Notes: generated from the letters alone by a model not told the origin. A DNA stretch of 64,000 bases from Thermodesulforhabdaceae bacterium (GCA_037482015.1 JBBFKT010000001.1:587854-651853), one strand, 5' to 3'; shown: positions 53,235-64,000, counted from the stretch's first letter. A program made the numbers and translations.

Positions 53235-53292
53235 GCCTTTCACTTCTCCTTAACTTTGAATTTCCTTGCTTACAGGTTCCAAAAATTGAAAT

Positions 53293-54084
53293 TTACACCC
53301 TATAATTGCTTTTGTCAAAGAAAACCGCTTCTTCATTCAGAGAAGAAAGAATTTCAGGTCCCCTGGGAGTAATAGCTATCGTATGTTCAAAATGCGCAGA
53401 AAGCCTTCTGTCCTTTGTAACCGCTGTCCAACCGTCGGGAAGAATTTCTATTTGATGGGTTCCTTCGTTGATCATTGGTTCTATGGCGAAAACCATACCA
53501 GCCTTAAGTCTTGGACCTCTTCCCGGCGGACCATAGTTTGGAATCTGAGGACCTTCATGCAAAGATCTTCCAATCCCATGTCCTACAAACTCTCTTACCA
53601 CTGAAAAACCTTCCATTTCAGCGCGTACCTGGATAGCGTGAGAAATATCCGATAAGCGATTTCCAACCTTTGCTTCGGCAATTCCACAATATAGAGATTC
53701 CCTGGTAACTCTACAAAGTCTTTCCGCTCGCTCGCTTATCTTACCTACCGGAACCGTTATTGCCGCATCTCCATAAAACCCATCCACCACAACTCCAAAA
53801 TCTAAGCTAATTATGTCCCCCTCCTTTAATACCCGCTTCTTAGAGGGCATCCCATGAACGATTTCTTCATTTATTGATGTGCAAAGGGCATAAGGATAAC
53901 CCTTATACCCTTTGAAAGCTGGTGTCGCCTTTTTTTTTCTTGCAAGTTCTTCACTTAGCCGATTAAGATCCCACGTAGTAATTCCAGGTTTGACCTCTTC
54001 TTTCAACCTTTCCAACACTTCCGCTACTATGAGACATGCTCTACGGATCTTCTCTATTTCTTCTTGGCTCTTCAGAGTGATCAA
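53293..54084 (-). CDS. map: methionine aminopeptidase, type I
   Basis: 263-residue dimetal enzyme removing initiator Met. The metal ligands are visible in ISLDFGVVVDGFYGDAAITV (two Asp), GHGIGRSLHEGP (His), AIEPMINEG (Glu) and HFEHTIAI (Glu). It lies in the secY-adk-map-infA block. Confidence 0.97.
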   Translation of the reverse strand: MITLKSQEEIEKIRRACLIVAEVLERLKEEVKPGITTWDLNRLSEELARKKKATPAFKGYKGYPYALCTSINEEIVHGMPSKKRVLKEGDIISLDFGVVVDGFYGDAAITVPVGKISERAERLCRVTRESLYCGIAEAKVGNRLSDISHAIQVRAEMEGFSVVREFVGHGIGRSLHEGPQIPNYGPPGRGPRLKAGMVFAIEPMINEGTHQIEILPDGWTAVTKDRRLSAHFEHTIAITPRGPEILSSLNEEAVFFDKSNYRV

Positions 54085-54106
54085 CGATGTCGATCCTTTC
54101 TTACCT

Positions 54107-54748
54107 TTATCCCAATACGGCTACGATGCGATTAAAGATTTCATCAATCGAGCCCAAACCATTGATCCTGCGAAGTTTGCCCTGTTTTTCGTAGTAGGCG
54201 ATGAGTGGTTCAGTCTGATCTTTGTAAACTTTAAGTCTTGATGTCACAGTCTGAACATTATCATCGTCGCGCTGGTAGAGTTCTCCACCGCATTTGTCGC
54301 AGACGCCATCTTTTTTAGGAGGATCAAACATAACATGATAACCAGCTCCGCATTGACGGCAAGTTCTTCTACCTGTCAGTCTTTGAACGAGTTCATCTTC
54401 GGGAACTTCGATGCATACCACATGATCGATCTTTTGCCCTAGTTCACTCAGCATTTTATCTAGAGTTTCGGCCTGGCTCACGTTTCTAGGAAATCCATCA
54501 AGCATATAACCCTTTTTGCAATCATCTTTCTGGATGCGTTCTTTAACTAACCCGATTACAACACTATCCGGGACAAGTTGGCCTGCGTCCATGTATTTTT
54601 TAGCTTCCAGACCAAGGGGTGTTTTTTCTGCTACAGCCGCTCTTAGCATATCGCCTGTAGAAATTTGGGGGATTCCATACCTTTCTATAAGCCGCTTAGC
54701 CTGTGTGCCTTTGCCTGCTCCTGGAGGTCCCAACAGTATGATGTTCAT
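54107..54748 (-). CDS. adk: adenylate kinase (zinc LID form)
   Basis: 213-residue NMP kinase. The P-loop is LLGPPGAGKGTQA, the AMP site GDMLRAAV and LDGFPRN, and the long LID carries four Cys (CRQCGAGYH, CDKC) for zinc. It balances adenine nucleotides and sits next to secY as in many bacteria. Confidence 0.97.
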   Translation of the reverse strand: MNIILLGPPGAGKGTQAKRLIERYGIPQISTGDMLRAAVAEKTPLGLEAKKYMDAGQLVPDSVVIGLVKERIQKDDCKKGYMLDGFPRNVSQAETLDKMLSELGQKIDHVVCIEVPEDELVQRLTGRRTCRQCGAGYHVMFDPPKKDGVCDKCGGELYQRDDDNVQTVTSRLKVYKDQTEPLIAYYEKQGKLRRINGLGSIDEIFNRIVAVLG

Positions 54749-54821
54749 TTCCCAATCCTCCTCGATTTTTACATTGTCTATATTGCTTCATAACAATTAC
54801 GCCGAATTGCAAAATTATTCT

Positions 54822-56135
54822 CTATCGGCGTCCCACCACTCTTCCCTGTTTTAAGAAACCTTCGTAATGTCTGGTCAGCATGTGAGCTTCTATTTGAGCT
54901 ACCGTATCTAGCGCAACGCCTATGACGATCAAGAGAGCAGTTCCGCCAAAGTAAAATGGAACATTGAATTTGGTGATAAGAATTTCGGGAAGAATACATA
55001 CCGCGGAAACGTATATTGCTCCTCCAAGCGTTATCCGGCTCAAGACTTTGTCTATGTATTCTGCGGTCGCTTTGCCAGGTCTAATGCCGGGTATAAAACC
55101 ACCGTATTTTTTCATATTTTCCGCAACGTCCTGGGTATTAAAAACGATAGCGGTGTAGAAAAAGCAGAAGAAGATTATAAAACCGACGTAAAATATAGTA
55201 TGGAGCCAATGCCCCGGAGAAAGCCACATAGAGAGAGTCTTAAGGGCAGGATGAGGAACAAAGTTTGCTATAGTTGCAGGAAACATAATAAGGGAGGATG
55301 CGAAAATGGGTGGAATAACCCCTGAAGTGTTGATTTTCAAAGGGATGTGAGTGCTCTGTCCCCCGTATACTCTCCTTCCCACGACTCGCCGTGCATACTG
55401 CACTGGAACCCTTCTCTGTCCACGTTCCACAAATATAACAAATCCAACAACTAAGAGAATGAGGATTAGAATAATGAGCACCTTAAAGATGCTCATCTCA
55501 CCTGTTTCTACCAGCCTTATAGTATTCCCTACGGCGGAGGGCATTCCTGCTACAATCCCGGCAAATATTATAAGCGATATACCATTTCCAATGCCCTTTT
55601 CGGTTATCTGTTCGCCAAGCCACATGATAAAAGCAGTTCCAGCCGTTAATGTAATGACCGTCATTAGGCGGAAACCCCAGCCAGGATGTATCACAACCGC
55701 TTCGCCCCCAGGTGCTGTCATGCCTTCAAGTCCAAAGGCGATGCCAAAACCCTGAATGAAACTGAGAATGACCGTTCCATAGCGGGTGTATTGAACAATT
55801 TTCTTCCTACCGGCTTCTCCCTCTTTTTTCAATTGTTCCAGATGAGGAATTACTACCGTGAGCAGTTGAAGAATAATTGACGAACTGATGTAAGGCATAA
55901 TTCCCAGGGCGAAGATCGAAAGGCGCCTCATGGCGCCTCCAGAGAACATATCAAAAAAACCGAGCAATGTCCCCTGAGCTGCATTAAAAAAGGCGTTAAG
56001 TGCTTCGGCATTTATACCAGGGGTTGGCACATGAACGCCTATTCGATAGACTGCCAAAAAAAGAAGAGTTATGAGGATTCGCTTCTTTAGCTCGGGAATT
56101 TTCCCAATATTCTGAAAACTACCAATGTTAAACAT
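54822..56135 (-). CDS. secY: preprotein translocase subunit SecY
   Basis: 437-residue channel subunit with ten membrane helices. Signatures are [44 protein letters not shown] and a C-terminal loop VVGRR. The start shares one base with the rplO stop (TAATG), so it is translationally coupled. Confidence 0.97.
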   Translation of the reverse strand: MFNIGSFQNIGKIPELKKRILITLLFLAVYRIGVHVPTPGINAEALNAFFNAAQGTLLGFFDMFSGGAMRRLSIFALGIMPYISSSIILQLLTVVIPHLEQLKKEGEAGRKKIVQYTRYGTVILSFIQGFGIAFGLEGMTAPGGEAVVIHPGWGFRLMTVITLTAGTAFIMWLGEQITEKGIGNGISLIIFAGIVAGMPSAVGNTIRLVETGEMSIFKVLIILILILLVVGFVIFVERGQRRVPVQYARRVVGRRVYGGQSTHIPLKINTSGVIPPIFASSLIMFPATIANFVPHPALKTLSMWLSPGHWLHTIFYVGFIIFFCFFYTAIVFNTQDVAENMKKYGGFIPGIRPGKATAEYIDKVLSRITLGGAIYVSAVCILPEILITKFNVPFYFGGTALLIVIGVALDTVAQIEAHMLTRHYEGFLKQGRVVGRR

Positions 56136-56605
56136 TACTGAATCGCCTCACTTTGCTGCGATAGAAGTGTAATTTGCCCTCCGATAGCCTTAACTTTTTC
56201 AACAGCTACGGCACTGGCTTTATGAACCTTCAAGATGAGCGGATGTTTAAGTTCACCTTCGGCCAGCAATTTAATGCCCGATTTGGATTTTTTAACCAAC
56301 CCGGCTTTTTTCAATTCTTCTGGACCAACTTCGCTGTTTGGTTCAAAACGATTTAGATCGCGCAGGTTAACAACTGCATATTCTTTTCTAAACTTATTGT
56401 AAAATCCTCGCTTGGGAGTTCTCCGAATAAGCGGCATCTGTCCGCCCTCAAACCAAGGAGGAATTTCAAGCCCAGTTCTGGCCTTTTGGCCTTTGTGTCC
56501 TTTACATGCCGTTTTTCCATGTCCTGAACCAGGACCTCTTCCGACTCTTTTCTTTTTATGTCTGGAACCAGGTGCTGGAGCAAGATCACTAAGTCTAAGT
56601 CCCAT
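56135..56605 (-). CDS. rplO: 50S ribosomal protein L15
   Basis: 156 residues. The Gly/Lys-rich N-terminus ([22 protein letters not shown]) and the [17 protein letters not shown] motif identify it. It is coupled to secY by TAATG. Confidence 0.97.
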   Translation of the reverse strand: MGLRLSDLAPAPGSRHKKKRVGRGPGSGHGKTACKGHKGQKARTGLEIPPWFEGGQMPLIRRTPKRGFYNKFRKEYAVVNLRDLNRFEPNSEVGPEELKKAGLVKKSKSGIKLLAEGELKHPLILKVHKASAVAVEKVKAIGGQITLLSQQSEAIQ

Positions 56606-56629
56606 TGTCCTGTCCCTCTCTTGCTATTT

Positions 56630-56818
56630 TTATTCTTCGACTATTTCCAACTCCACAAAGTGAGCAACTTTGCGGATAGCGCCCAGAATAGCGGGATTTG
56701 GATAGAATTGTCGGGTTTTGTTAAGTTTAGTAAGTCCCAGGGCTCTCAAAATTCGCCTGTGCTTTTCAGGATGTCCTATAGAACTTCTCACAAGCTTTAC
56801 TTTGATCATGCGAGCCAT
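56630..56818 (-). CDS. rpmD: 50S ribosomal protein L30
   Basis: 62 residues, MARMIKVKLVRSSIGHPEKHRRILRALGL, the short bacterial L30. It lies between rpsE and rplO. Confidence 0.95.
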   Translation of the reverse strand: MARMIKVKLVRSSIGHPEKHRRILRALGLTKLNKTRQFYPNPAILGAIRKVAHFVELEIVEE

Positions 56819-56864
56819 AAACTAATTTCCTCCTTTTGATCTTGAGAGCATTCTACGGGGAATC

Positions 56865-57377
56865 TCAACCTACGATCTCGTCCAGGTTTTTCCCTCTTAG
56901 CTTTGCCACTTCTTCTGGGCTTTTGAGCTTTTTAAGTCCATCGATTGTGGCTTTAACAACGTTATGGGGATTTCGAGATCCCAAACACTTCGTAAGAATA
57001 TCGGTTACTCCAGCCGCTTCCATGATGGCTCTCACTACTCCACCCGCGATAACACCAGTTCCTTGAGAAGCGGGTTTTAATATAACTTTGGATGCTCCGA
57101 AATTTCCTTCTACTGTATGAGTTATCGTACCGTTGACGATAGGTATAGTAAGCATATTTTTTTGAGCCGCTTCCATGCCTTTACGAATGGCATCAGGCAC
57201 CTCACGAGCCTTACCCAAAGCGTATCCGACACGCCCTTTTCCGTCGCCAACCACTACAAGGGCGCTGAAAGAAAACCTCCTACCGCCCTTTACAACTTTG
57301 GCTACACGGCTTATATGGACGACCTTATCAATAAGCTGGAGATCGTAGGAATCTTCCGTTGCTACATATCTTACCAA
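56865..57377 (-). CDS. rpsE: 30S ribosomal protein S5
   Basis: 170 residues. The double-stranded RNA-binding-like domain has [32 protein letters not shown], followed by the [18 protein letters not shown] domain. It is a decoding-fidelity protein. Confidence 0.97.
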   Translation of the reverse strand: MVRYVATEDSYDLQLIDKVVHISRVAKVVKGGRRFSFSALVVVGDGKGRVGYALGKAREVPDAIRKGMEAAQKNMLTIPIVNGTITHTVEGNFGASKVILKPASQGTGVIAGGVVRAIMEAAGVTDILTKCLGSRNPHNVVKATIDGLKKLKSPEEVAKLRGKNLDEIVG

Positions 57378-57396
57378 GATGTTGCCTCCCTTCTAT

Positions 57397-57771
57397 CTAA
57401 AAATCTAAACCAGCTTCACGAGCCCCCTCTGCCAAAGCCTGAACACGCCCATGGTATAGATAACCGTTACGATCGAAAACCACTTTTTGAATTCCTTTTT
57501 CAAGAGCTTTTTTAGCTATAAGTGCTCCGACAAGCTTTGCTGCGTCAACCTTGCCTGAGGCAGACTCAAGCTTTCCCTTAAGTTCGGGTGAAAGTGTTGA
57601 TGCAGCAACAATTGTTACGCCCCTTTCATCATCAATTACTTGAGCGTAAATGTGTTTAAGGCTTCTATAAACGCAAAGCCGCGGACGTAAAGCCGTCCCA
57701 AAAACTTTCTTCCGTATTCTTTTTTTCCGCCGCAGACGTGCCGCCACCCGCGGGTCAAGATTTGAACCCAT
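57397..57771 (-). CDS. rplR: 50S ribosomal protein L18
   Basis: 124 residues, 5S rRNA binder. [21 protein letters not shown] and [24 protein letters not shown] are diagnostic. Confidence 0.97.
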   Translation of the reverse strand: MGSNLDPRVAARLRRKKRIRKKVFGTALRPRLCVYRSLKHIYAQVIDDERGVTIVAASTLSPELKGKLESASGKVDAAKLVGALIAKKALEKGIQKVVFDRNGYLYHGRVQALAEGAREAGLDF

Positions 57772-57795
57772 GCTTCTATCCTCCTCCCATCAGGA

Positions 57796-58338
57796 CTATT
57801 TCTTCGAACCAGTTTTGCCAGCTTTTCGGCGAACTTCTTCGTCCCCGTATCGAATTCCTTTTCCTTTGTATGGCTCTACGGGTCTCAGATCTCTTATCTT
57901 GGCCGCAGTTTGCCCAAGCAATTCTTTATCCGAGCTTTCGAGCTTGATTATAACTTGCTTATCAACGGTTGCCTTAATACCTTCTGGTAATTGGAATTCG
58001 ACTGGATGGGAGTATCCCAGCGAAAGAACCAGGGCGTTTCCCTTTACATCAGCCCTATAACCGGTTCCGAAGATGTGAAGCTCCCTAGTAAACCCCTGGT
58101 GCACTCCAACAACCATATTGTTGATAAGAGTTCTGACAAGCCCGTGAATCGATCTCGCCTGGCGCGACTGATCCCTAGGGGTTACGACCACAGCTCCGTC
58201 TTTTAGCTCAATATTAACCTTATCAGGGAACTTCCGACTGAGCGTTCCTTTCGGTCCTTTTACCGTTACCTCTGTCCCTTGAATGGTAACGGTCACATCC
58301 TTTGGTATTTGCACGGGACGTTTCCCAATACGGGACAT
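57796..58338 (-). CDS. rplF: 50S ribosomal protein L6
   Basis: 180 residues with two L6 folds, starting MSRIGKRPVQIPKDVTV. The rRNA-binding C-terminal segment reads RDLRPVEPYKGKGIRY. Confidence 0.97.
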   Translation of the reverse strand: MSRIGKRPVQIPKDVTVTIQGTEVTVKGPKGTLSRKFPDKVNIELKDGAVVVTPRDQSRQARSIHGLVRTLINNMVVGVHQGFTRELHIFGTGYRADVKGNALVLSLGYSHPVEFQLPEGIKATVDKQVIIKLESSDKELLGQTAAKIRDLRPVEPYKGKGIRYGDEEVRRKAGKTGSKK

Positions 58339-58380
58339 GACCCTTTCTCCTTTCTCCTATCATTCTTGGCGTTTCTGCTG

Positions 58381-58803
58381 CTACCACACAGCGCAGATAA
58401 GTTCCCCGCCAACCTTTTCCTTTCTTGCCTGTTTGTCAGTTAGAATTCCCTTTGATGTAGAGAGTATAGCAATTCCCAACCCATTTAGAATTTTAGGGAT
58501 TTCTTCGTATCCCACATACACTCGCCGTCCAGGTTTGCTAACTCTTTTGACTCCAGCGATCGCTGCTTGCCTTTGTGAGTCATACTTTAACTGAATTCTC
58601 AAAATACCCTGGCGGTTGTCGTGGATAAACTTGTAGTGTTTGATATATCCCTCATCTTTGAGGATTCTCGCAATGTTTAGCTTTATCTTGGATGCGGGAA
58701 TATCCACCTTATCCATCCGCACACGTTGAGCATTAACAATTCTGTTCAAAAAATCGGCGATCGGATCCGTCATCACCATAGAAGCTTGCTCCTCTTCTAC
58801 CAA
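58381..58803 (-). CDS. rpsH: 30S ribosomal protein S8
   Basis: 140 residues, [17 protein letters not shown] at the start and [22 protein letters not shown] at the end. It binds helix 21 of 16S rRNA. In E. coli it is the spc operon repressor. It overlaps rpsN by seven bases. Confidence 0.97.
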   Translation of the reverse strand: MVEEEQASMVMTDPIADFLNRIVNAQRVRMDKVDIPASKIKLNIARILKDEGYIKHYKFIHDNRQGILRIQLKYDSQRQAAIAGVKRVSKPGRRVYVGYEEIPKILNGLGIAILSTSKGILTDKQARKEKVGGELICAVW

Positions 58804-58982
58804 CTTGCCTTCCTGACTCCCGGAAGTTCTCCACTAAGAGCCAGAGTTCTGAAACATATACGACACATGCCAAATTTGCGCAAATAGGCTCGAGATCGCC
58901 CGCAAAGCGGACATCGATTGTATGCTCGAACCTTAAACTTTGGCTTCCTCTGCGCTTTGATAATCAGAGACTTCTTTGCCAA
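58797..58982 (-). CDS. rpsN: 30S ribosomal protein S14, type Z (zinc form)
   Basis: 61 residues, the short zinc form with [10 protein letters not shown] and GMCRICF (two C-X2-C pairs). It overlaps rpsH. Confidence 0.97.
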   Translation of the reverse strand: MAKKSLIIKAQRKPKFKVRAYNRCPLCGRSRAYLRKFGMCRICFRTLALSGELPGVRKASW

Positions 58983-58997
58983 TGTTTATTCCCCCCT

Positions 58998-59537
58998 TTA
59001 CTTTCTGAAAGGCATTCCAAACCCTTCGAGTAGGGCTCGAGCTTCCTCATCAGTTTTTGCCGTAGTCGTAATAGTTACATTCAGCCCTTTTATCTTATCC
59101 ACTTTATCGTAGTCGATTTCTGGAAATATAATATGTTCACGAATTCCTATGGTGTAGTTTCCTCTTCCATCGAACGACTTTGGCGATACCCCTCTGAAGT
59201 CCCTTATTCTGGGCAGTGCCACGTGGATAAGCTTTTCCAGAAAGTCATACATCCTATCGCCTCTTAGGGTTACCATACAACCTATCGGCATACCCTTACG
59301 CAGTTTAAATGCAGCGATGCTTTTTCTAGCTCTAGTGATAACCGGTTTTTGCCCGCTGATAAGTTTTAAATCTTCAGAAGCTGTTTCCAGAATTTTCGCA
59401 TTTTGAATAGCTTCACCTAATCCCATGTTTAAGACTATCTTTTCAATGCGTGGAACCTGCATTGGGCTTTTATAACCGAATCTCTCCTGGAGCATGGACC
59501 TGATTTCTTTTTCGTAAACTTCTCTAAGTCGCGCCAT
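58998..59537 (-). CDS. rplE: 50S ribosomal protein L5
   Basis: 179 residues. [30 protein letters not shown] and [21 protein letters not shown] are standard. It binds 5S rRNA and the P-site tRNA elbow. Confidence 0.97.
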   Translation of the reverse strand: MARLREVYEKEIRSMLQERFGYKSPMQVPRIEKIVLNMGLGEAIQNAKILETASEDLKLISGQKPVITRARKSIAAFKLRKGMPIGCMVTLRGDRMYDFLEKLIHVALPRIRDFRGVSPKSFDGRGNYTIGIREHIIFPEIDYDKVDKIKGLNVTITTTAKTDEEARALLEGFGMPFRK

Positions 59538-59558
59538 TAACTTCCTCCATCGTGGACG

Positions 59559-59918
59559 TTAGCCCTCGATAATTTCATTACATTTCTTGCAATATCGGAC
59601 TTTTCGTCCGTCATCGAGGAACTTATAGCCCACCCGCGTTGGCTTTGTGCACTTAGGACACACAAGCATAACGTTAGAGATATGAATTGGTCCTTCCCGT
59701 TCCAATATGCCGCCTTCCTGACTGTATCTGCCTGGCCTAAGGTGCCTTTTAATCATGTTGATCTTTTCTACAATGACTCGATCTTTTTTCTTAAGAATTT
59801 TAAGCACCTTGCCAGTCTTGCCTTTTTCCTTGCCGGCGGTAACCATCACTATGTCGTTTTTCTTGATGCGAAACTTTTTTTCATACTTTGGTGTTGATGA
59901 TGTTTTCACGGACGCCAT
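59559..59918 (-). CDS. rplX: 50S ribosomal protein L24
   Basis: 119 residues. The KOW motif region [24 protein letters not shown] and NMIKRHLRP identify L24. An N-terminal extension of about 16 residues and a C-terminal zinc-type pair set (VCPKC, YCKKC) make it a little longer than the E. coli protein. Confidence 0.96.
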   Translation of the reverse strand: MASVKTSSTPKYEKKFRIKKNDIVMVTAGKEKGKTGKVLKILKKKDRVIVEKINMIKRHLRPGRYSQEGGILEREGPIHISNVMLVCPKCTKPTRVGYKFLDDGRKVRYCKKCNEIIEG

Positions 59919-59933
59919 AACTTTTTCTCCCTT

Positions 59934-60302
59934 CTACAATACTTCGGGAGCAAGCGATATTATTTTCATGAAATTCTTTGCTCGAAGCTCTCTAGCCACA
60001 GGACCGAATATACGAGTTCCTATTGGGTCTCCTGCGTTGTTGATAAGAACGGCGGAATTATCGTCAAACTTGATGTAAGAACCGTCGGGACGTCGCACTT
60101 CTTTTTTGGTTCTAACCACTACAGCTCTCATTACATCGCCTTTTTTTACTTTGGAATTAGGAAGTGCTTCTTTTACGGATACAACGATTACATCCCCGAC
60201 AGTGGCATACCGCCGTTTGCTGCCCCCAAGCACTCGGATACAGTAGAGCTTCTTAGCTCCCGAGTTATCCGCTGCATTAAGTTGAGTTTCCTGCTGGATC
60301 AT
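59934..60302 (-). CDS. rplN: 50S ribosomal protein L14
   Basis: 122 residues, [28 protein letters not shown], with the [13 protein letters not shown] end. It is an intersubunit-bridge protein. Confidence 0.97.
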   Translation of the reverse strand: MIQQETQLNAADNSGAKKLYCIRVLGGSKRRYATVGDVIVVSVKEALPNSKVKKGDVMRAVVVRTKKEVRRPDGSYIKFDDNSAVLINNAGDPIGTRIFGPVARELRAKNFMKIISLAPEVL

Positions 60303-60313
60303 GGCTTCACTCC

Positions 60314-60631
60314 TTACGACTGCTCATCTACTGTATCTATTACGGGACCACTGGTATCCCTTTTTGCGGCACGCTCAAGTATGGTTACAACACGCCAACG
60401 CTTTGTTTTGCTTAGCGGTCTCGTTTCCTCTATCATAACCCGATCTCCCTCCCTACAGAGGTTTCGGGGATCGTGCGCTTTGAATTTCTTATATCTTTTT
60501 ACATACTTATGATACATTGGGTGCTCAACGAGTCTTTCCACTCGCACAGTGATTGTCTTATCCATCTTATCACTTATAACAACGCCTACAAATCTCTTCC
60601 TGTTAGAAACCTTTTTGGCTTGCCCTTCCAT
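60314..60631 (-). CDS. rpsQ: 30S ribosomal protein S17
   Basis: 105 residues. The OB-fold core is [20 protein letters not shown] and [10 protein letters not shown]. The C-terminus is about 20 residues longer than the E. coli protein. Confidence 0.96.
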   Translation of the reverse strand: MEGQAKKVSNRKRFVGVVISDKMDKTITVRVERLVEHPMYHKYVKRYKKFKAHDPRNLCREGDRVMIEETRPLSKTKRWRVVTILERAAKRDTSGPVIDTVDEQS

Positions 60632-60637
60632 AAACTT

Positions 60638-60853
60638 TTATCCTCGTTTACCTTTATCTTGTAGCCCTTTTTCTCCAAGAATGGTCAAGACTCGAGCAAT
60701 TTCCCTTCGGGTTTTCTTCAATTGAGCAGTATTTTGGAGTTGCTCGCGAGAATGCTGGATCTTGAGGCTAAAAAGGGCCTCTTTGAGATCTTTCAATCTC
60801 GCCAGAAGTTCCTCTCTCGTCATGTTTCTAAGCTCTTCAGCATGCTTCTTCAT
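60638..60853 (-). CDS. rpmC: 50S ribosomal protein L29
   Basis: 71 residues, a two-helix hairpin protein ([25 protein letters not shown]) at the tunnel exit near the trigger-factor site. It overlaps rplP by four bases. Confidence 0.96.
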   Translation of the reverse strand: MKKHAEELRNMTREELLARLKDLKEALFSLKIQHSREQLQNTAQLKKTRREIARVLTILGEKGLQDKGKRG

Positions 60854-61266
60854 AGCACATCCTGCCTTGATACAAATCTTGTTGCGATAGGAAGCTTATG
60901 AGATGCCAAACGCAGGGCTTCCTTTGCTACTTCTTCTGAAATTCCCTTGATTTCATATAGAATTCGCCCAGGTTTAACGACCGCAACCCAGCCTTCGGGA
61001 GAACCTTTTCCTTTACCCATACGAGTTTCAGCCGGTTTCTTCGTAATGGGTTTATCGGGAAAAACACGAATCCATACTTTCCCACCGCGCTTGACGTATC
61101 GTGTAATAGCTATTCGCGCTGCTTCAATCTGCTTTGAAGTCAACCATCCGCATTCGAGTGCTTTAAGACCGTAGTCTCCAAAGGCAAGACTATTGCCTCG
61201 GGTTGCCATACCCTTCATACGGCCCTTTTGCATTTTGCGGTATTTAACTCTTTTTGGAGCTAGCAT
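60850..61266 (-). CDS. rplP: 50S ribosomal protein L16
   Basis: 138 residues, [19 protein letters not shown], with [21 protein letters not shown]. It organises the A-site tRNA region. It overlaps rpmC by ATGA. Confidence 0.97.
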   Translation of the reverse strand: MLAPKRVKYRKMQKGRMKGMATRGNSLAFGDYGLKALECGWLTSKQIEAARIAITRYVKRGGKVWIRVFPDKPITKKPAETRMGKGKGSPEGWVAVVKPGRILYEIKGISEEVAKEALRLASHKLPIATRFVSRQDVL

Positions 61267-61296
61267 TTTAAGGTCTCCTTGTCTCGTTCACCGCTT

Positions 61297-61923
61297 TTAT
61301 GGGAGAACCTCTCCCTTAAAAATCCAGACTTTTATTCCGATTACTCCATAAGTTGTTTTGGCAATAGCTGTGCCGTAATCAATATCAGCTCTTAAGGTAT
61401 GAAGGGGCACTCGTCCTTCTCTATACCATTCATATCTTGCCATTTCTGCTCCACCTAACCGACCTGAGCAGGCAACCTTTATACCTTTGGCTCCAGCCTT
61501 AAGTGCAGCAGTTACGGCTCGTTTCATTGCCCGCCTGAAGGCAACCCTTCTAAGGAGTTGCAAAGCGATGTTTTCTGCCACCAGGGTAGCATCAAGTTCC
61601 GGGCGTCGAACCTCTTTGGTATCTATTGTGAATTCTCGATTGAAACGTTGTTCTAGCTCTTTTCGTAGAGCTTCAATCTCAACGCCCTTTTTACCAATAA
61701 CAATTCCGGGTCTAGCTGTATGAATAATCACTTTGACCTTGTTTCCGGCTCGCTCGATTTCAATCAAAGAAACCCCCGCATGGTAGAATTTCTCTTTTAT
61801 GATTTTGCGAATGTTTCGATCTTCTACTGCCAACTTATTATATTCTTTCTCAGAAAACCACTTGGAATCCCAAGTTCTTATAACTCCGAGCCGAAAACCT
61901 TTTGGATGAACCTTTTGACCCAA
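61297..61923 (-). CDS. rpsC: 30S ribosomal protein S3
   Basis: 208 residues. The KH domain motif is [20 protein letters not shown], and the C-terminal domain is [20 protein letters not shown]. It sits at the mRNA entry site. Confidence 0.97.
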   Translation of the reverse strand: MGQKVHPKGFRLGVIRTWDSKWFSEKEYNKLAVEDRNIRKIIKEKFYHAGVSLIEIERAGNKVKVIIHTARPGIVIGKKGVEIEALRKELEQRFNREFTIDTKEVRRPELDATLVAENIALQLLRRVAFRRAMKRAVTAALKAGAKGIKVACSGRLGGAEMARYEWYREGRVPLHTLRADIDYGTAIAKTTYGVIGIKVWIFKGEVLP

Positions 61924-61960
61924 GCTTCACCTCCACACCTTATTAAACTTTGACCGTCCT

Positions 61961-62296
61961 TTATTCGTCAGCCACTACTACCGTTATATGACTTAATCTC
62001 CGAACTATCGGTCTTACTCTTCCCATAGCCCTGGCTTTCCATCTTCTGAGCCTAGGTCCTTCATCAACATAAATCTTGCTTACATAGAGGTTATCCACAT
62101 CCATCATTTTGGTTTCTTCCGCATTTGCCACGGCTGAAGCGAGAGTTTTATAGATTATGCGAGCGGCTTTTCTCGGGGTGTAGCGCAGGATGTGGTAAGC
62201 CTCGCTCACTTTTTTACCTCTAATTAGGTTGGCAACCAAACGAGCCTTTTGGGGAGAAACTCGCATGTATTTGGCAACAGCTTTTGCTTCCATCAT
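61961..62296 (-). CDS. rplV: 50S ribosomal protein L22
   Basis: 111 residues, [20 protein letters not shown]-type start and a tunnel-lining loop ending [17 protein letters not shown]. It overlaps rpsS by four bases. Confidence 0.96.
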   Translation of the reverse strand: MMEAKAVAKYMRVSPQKARLVANLIRGKKVSEAYHILRYTPRKAARIIYKTLASAVANAEETKMMDVDNLYVSKIYVDEGPRLRRWKARAMGRVRPIVRRLSHITVVVADE

Positions 62297-62580
62297 TTCT
62301 TCCCTTTGACCTTGGATTTCTTATCCCCTGCGTGTCCATAAAAAGTTCTTGTGGGTGCAAATTCCCCTAGCTTATGCCCGATCATATTTTCGGTAATGTA
62401 AACAGGGATAAACTTTCTGCCATTATGCACGGCAATAGTCAACCCGACAAATTCGGGCACGATGGTGGACCGGCGAGACCAGGTTTTAATAACTTTTCGG
62501 TCGCCAGTCTCTCTCGCCTTAAGAACCTTTTTCATGAGATGATCATCTACAAAAGGTCCCTTTCTTAAGGAACGCGGCAC
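62293..62580 (-). CDS. rpsS: 30S ribosomal protein S19
   Basis: 95 residues, [19 protein letters not shown], with [23 protein letters not shown]. It is a 30S head protein near the A-site finger. Confidence 0.97.
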   Translation of the reverse strand: MPRSLRKGPFVDDHLMKKVLKARETGDRKVIKTWSRRSTIVPEFVGLTIAVHNGRKFIPVYITENMIGHKLGEFAPTRTFYGHAGDKKSKVKGKK

Positions 62581-62613
62581 GTTATCCTCCTTACTTAAAC
62601 ATATAGGCGCCTT

Positions 62614-63438
62614 CTACTTGCGCCGTCTTATTATGAACTTGTCGCTTGGCTTATCTGGTTTTCTCGTTTTATAACCCTTAGTAGGTACTCCCCAGGGTGT
62701 ACAGGGATGGCGCCCACCTGAGCTTTTACCTTCACCACCACCCATGGGATGATCTATTGGGTTCATGGCCACGCCTCTCACGTGAGGACGACGGCCAAGC
62801 CATCGGTTCCTTCCGGCTTTGCCTATGGAAACGTTTATGTGATCAATGTTTCCAACTTGCCCGATTGTAGCCTTGCACTCCAGGAGCACCATTCGCATCT
62901 CACCTGAGGGAAGACGCAAAACGGCATAACGCCCTTCTTTTGCCATGACCTGTATTGCTGTCCCAGCAGATCTTCCTAATTGTCCACCTTTGCCGGGTTG
63001 AAGTTCCACGTTATGGACAATTGTTCCCACTGGGATTGCCTTCAACCTTAAGCAATTGCCAGGTTTAATATCGGCCTCATCACTGGTAATTACCTGATCA
63101 CCAACTTTAAGGCCCATGGGAGCAATGATGTAACGCTTTTCACCATCAACGTAATGCAGCAGAGCTATGTTGGCAGATCTGTTAGGATCGTATTCTATGC
63201 TCGCAACTTTAGCGGGTATGCCCTCTTTATCACGTCTAAAGTCGATAATCCTGTAGAGTCTCTTATGCCCGCCGCCTCTATGCCATGCTGTTACACGACC
63301 GAAATTGTTTCTTCCCCCCGTTTTTTTTAGGGGTTCCACCAGGCTCTTTTCAGGTTCAGTTTTGGTAATTTCGTCAAAAGTCAAGTAGGTTTGAAATCTT
63401 CTGCCCGGCGATGTTGGCTTTACCTTTTTGATACCCAT
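62614..63438 (-). CDS. rplB: 50S ribosomal protein L2
   Basis: 274 residues. [14 protein letters not shown] near the start and the highly conserved [18 protein letters not shown] with the peptidyl-transferase-important His are present. There is a 124-bp gap upstream to rplW. Confidence 0.97.
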   Translation of the reverse strand: MGIKKVKPTSPGRRFQTYLTFDEITKTEPEKSLVEPLKKTGGRNNFGRVTAWHRGGGHKRLYRIIDFRRDKEGIPAKVASIEYDPNRSANIALLHYVDGEKRYIIAPMGLKVGDQVITSDEADIKPGNCLRLKAIPVGTIVHNVELQPGKGGQLGRSAGTAIQVMAKEGRYAVLRLPSGEMRMVLLECKATIGQVGNIDHINVSIGKAGRNRWLGRRPHVRGVAMNPIDHPMGGGEGKSSGGRHPCTPWGVPTKGYKTRKPDKPSDKFIIRRRK

Positions 63439-63562
63439 GGTCTTACCCTCATGTATGATTCTTCGCTACTGCAAAATATTTACTCACCGAGTTAGTTCGC
63501 TCCGCCTAGAGCCACCCAAAAAGGATTGTCGCAGACACAATGACCCTATTCCTAAACGCGCT

Positions 63563-63865
63563 CTACACACCCTCAAAAAGTTCTACTTTCTGTCCGGGTT
63601 TGATAGTTACAATTGCCTTTTTCCAATCGGGTCTTTTTGTAAAATATCGACCAATCCTTTTTTTCTTTCCTTTCATTCGTATTGTGTGGACATCTACAAC
63701 GTCAACTTTGAAGATTAGTTCTACCGCCTTACGGATCTCTATCTTGTTAGCCTTTGGATCCACCTCGAAGGTGAGCTTGTTGTATAAGTTTTTTTGAAGC
63801 AGCGTTTTTTCCGTAAGGATCGGCCGTTTAATGACGCTATATGCCTTGATCAGGTCGTTGCTCAT
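63563..63865 (-). CDS. rplW: 50S ribosomal protein L23
   Basis: 100 residues, [16 protein letters not shown] at the start and [25 protein letters not shown] toward the end. It is the main docking site for SRP and trigger factor at the tunnel exit. It overlaps the rplD stop by ATGA. Confidence 0.97.
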   Translation of the reverse strand: MSNDLIKAYSVIKRPILTEKTLLQKNLYNKLTFEVDPKANKIEIRKAVELIFKVDVVDVHTIRMKGKKKRIGRYFTKRPDWKKAIVTIKPGQKVELFEGV

Positions 63866-64000
63866 TTCCCCAAGAACTCCTCTATCTTTTGGACACTTTC
63901 CTGTGTAAGAACAAGGTGGTGATAGTTTAAAACATCATAGACGTTTAATCCGTCCCAACGGAGAATCTTCACTAAAGGAATGTTTCGTGCCGATTTTTCC
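63862..64000 (-). CDS. rplD: 50S ribosomal protein L4, C-terminal part (runs off the window)
   Basis: The last 45 or so codons of L4, ending [20 protein letters not shown]...[14 protein letters not shown], with the stop at 63862-63864. It is partial because of the window edge, not truncated. rpsJ and rplC are expected beyond. Confidence 0.93.
   Translation of the reverse strand, partial: EKSARNIPLVKILRWDGLNVYDVLNYHHLVLTQESVQKIEEFLGK

Overview
The window is bacterial chromosomal DNA of moderate GC content, read almost entirely as dense operons. The gene set points to an anaerobic, didermic bacterium of the Desulfobacterota/'Deltaproteobacteria' type, possibly near the Syntrophobacteria. This assignment is inference. 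It rests on a Lnt lipoprotein acyltransferase plus an outer-membrane porin (two membranes), a CooC-type CO-dehydrogenase maturation ATPase, an NDP-forming acyl-CoA synthetase, a small single-cluster ferredoxin, a stand-alone IMP cyclohydrolase and zinc forms of S4, S14 and L36. No 16S gene is present to settle it.

Layout. 0.2-4.5 kb (+): an archaeal-like endonuclease III followed by three glycosyltransferases. 4.5-20.3 kb (-): a long housekeeping run. In transcription order it is DUF1015, tRNA-modifying methyltransferase, SDR, FabH, CooC, IMP cyclohydrolase, PurD, PurE, Sua5/TsaC, an unusual membrane-anchored MurG fused to HEAT repeats, a variant MraY, a ThiF/MoeB-like E1, leucyl aminopeptidase, a second endonuclease III, a Gate-domain membrane protein and a ferredoxin. 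20.4-27.1 kb (+): CorC-Lnt, RF2 (with the programmed +1 frameshift), an acyl-CoA synthetase and a TIM-barrel epimerase-like protein. 27.1-28.7 kb: a patch of decayed mobile DNA (fragments of three different transposases and a MITE-like repeat) around a HepT/MntA toxin-antitoxin pair. 28.7-32.7 kb: a porin with a structured leader, SlyD, and an anion/Na+ permease with an N-terminal extracytoplasmic domain.

32.8-42.2 kb (-) is a complete tryptophan operon, trpL-aroF-trpE-G-D-C-F-B-A, followed by a zinc-ribbon gene and a recombinase-core-like gene. Its leader encodes a 29-residue peptide with four Trp codons (W-R-W-W-W) and five mutually pairing RNA segments, a clear ribosome-mediated attenuator. 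Placing the feedback-type DAHP synthase first puts entry into the aromatic pathway under tryptophan control. 42.3-46.4 kb: a coiled-coil nuclease-like gene with 42-bp repeats, a radical SAM/SPASM plus double-nitrilase gene pair, a cluster of palindromic repeats, and tRNA-Arg and tRNA-Lys. 46.4-49.8 kb: uvrB and rimO, convergent.

49.8-64.0 kb (-) is the S10-spc-alpha ribosomal protein super-operon in standard order from the 3' end of rplD to rplQ, including secY, adk, map, infA, rpmJ and rpoA. It ends at a strong intrinsic terminator.

The observations most worth a second look are the MraY-variant/MurG-HEAT pair lying outside any division-cell-wall cluster, the five-segment trp attenuator, the radical SAM plus degenerate tandem nitrilase pair, the porin leader, and a dispersed repeat family shared between the 28.6 kb and 45.9 kb regions.
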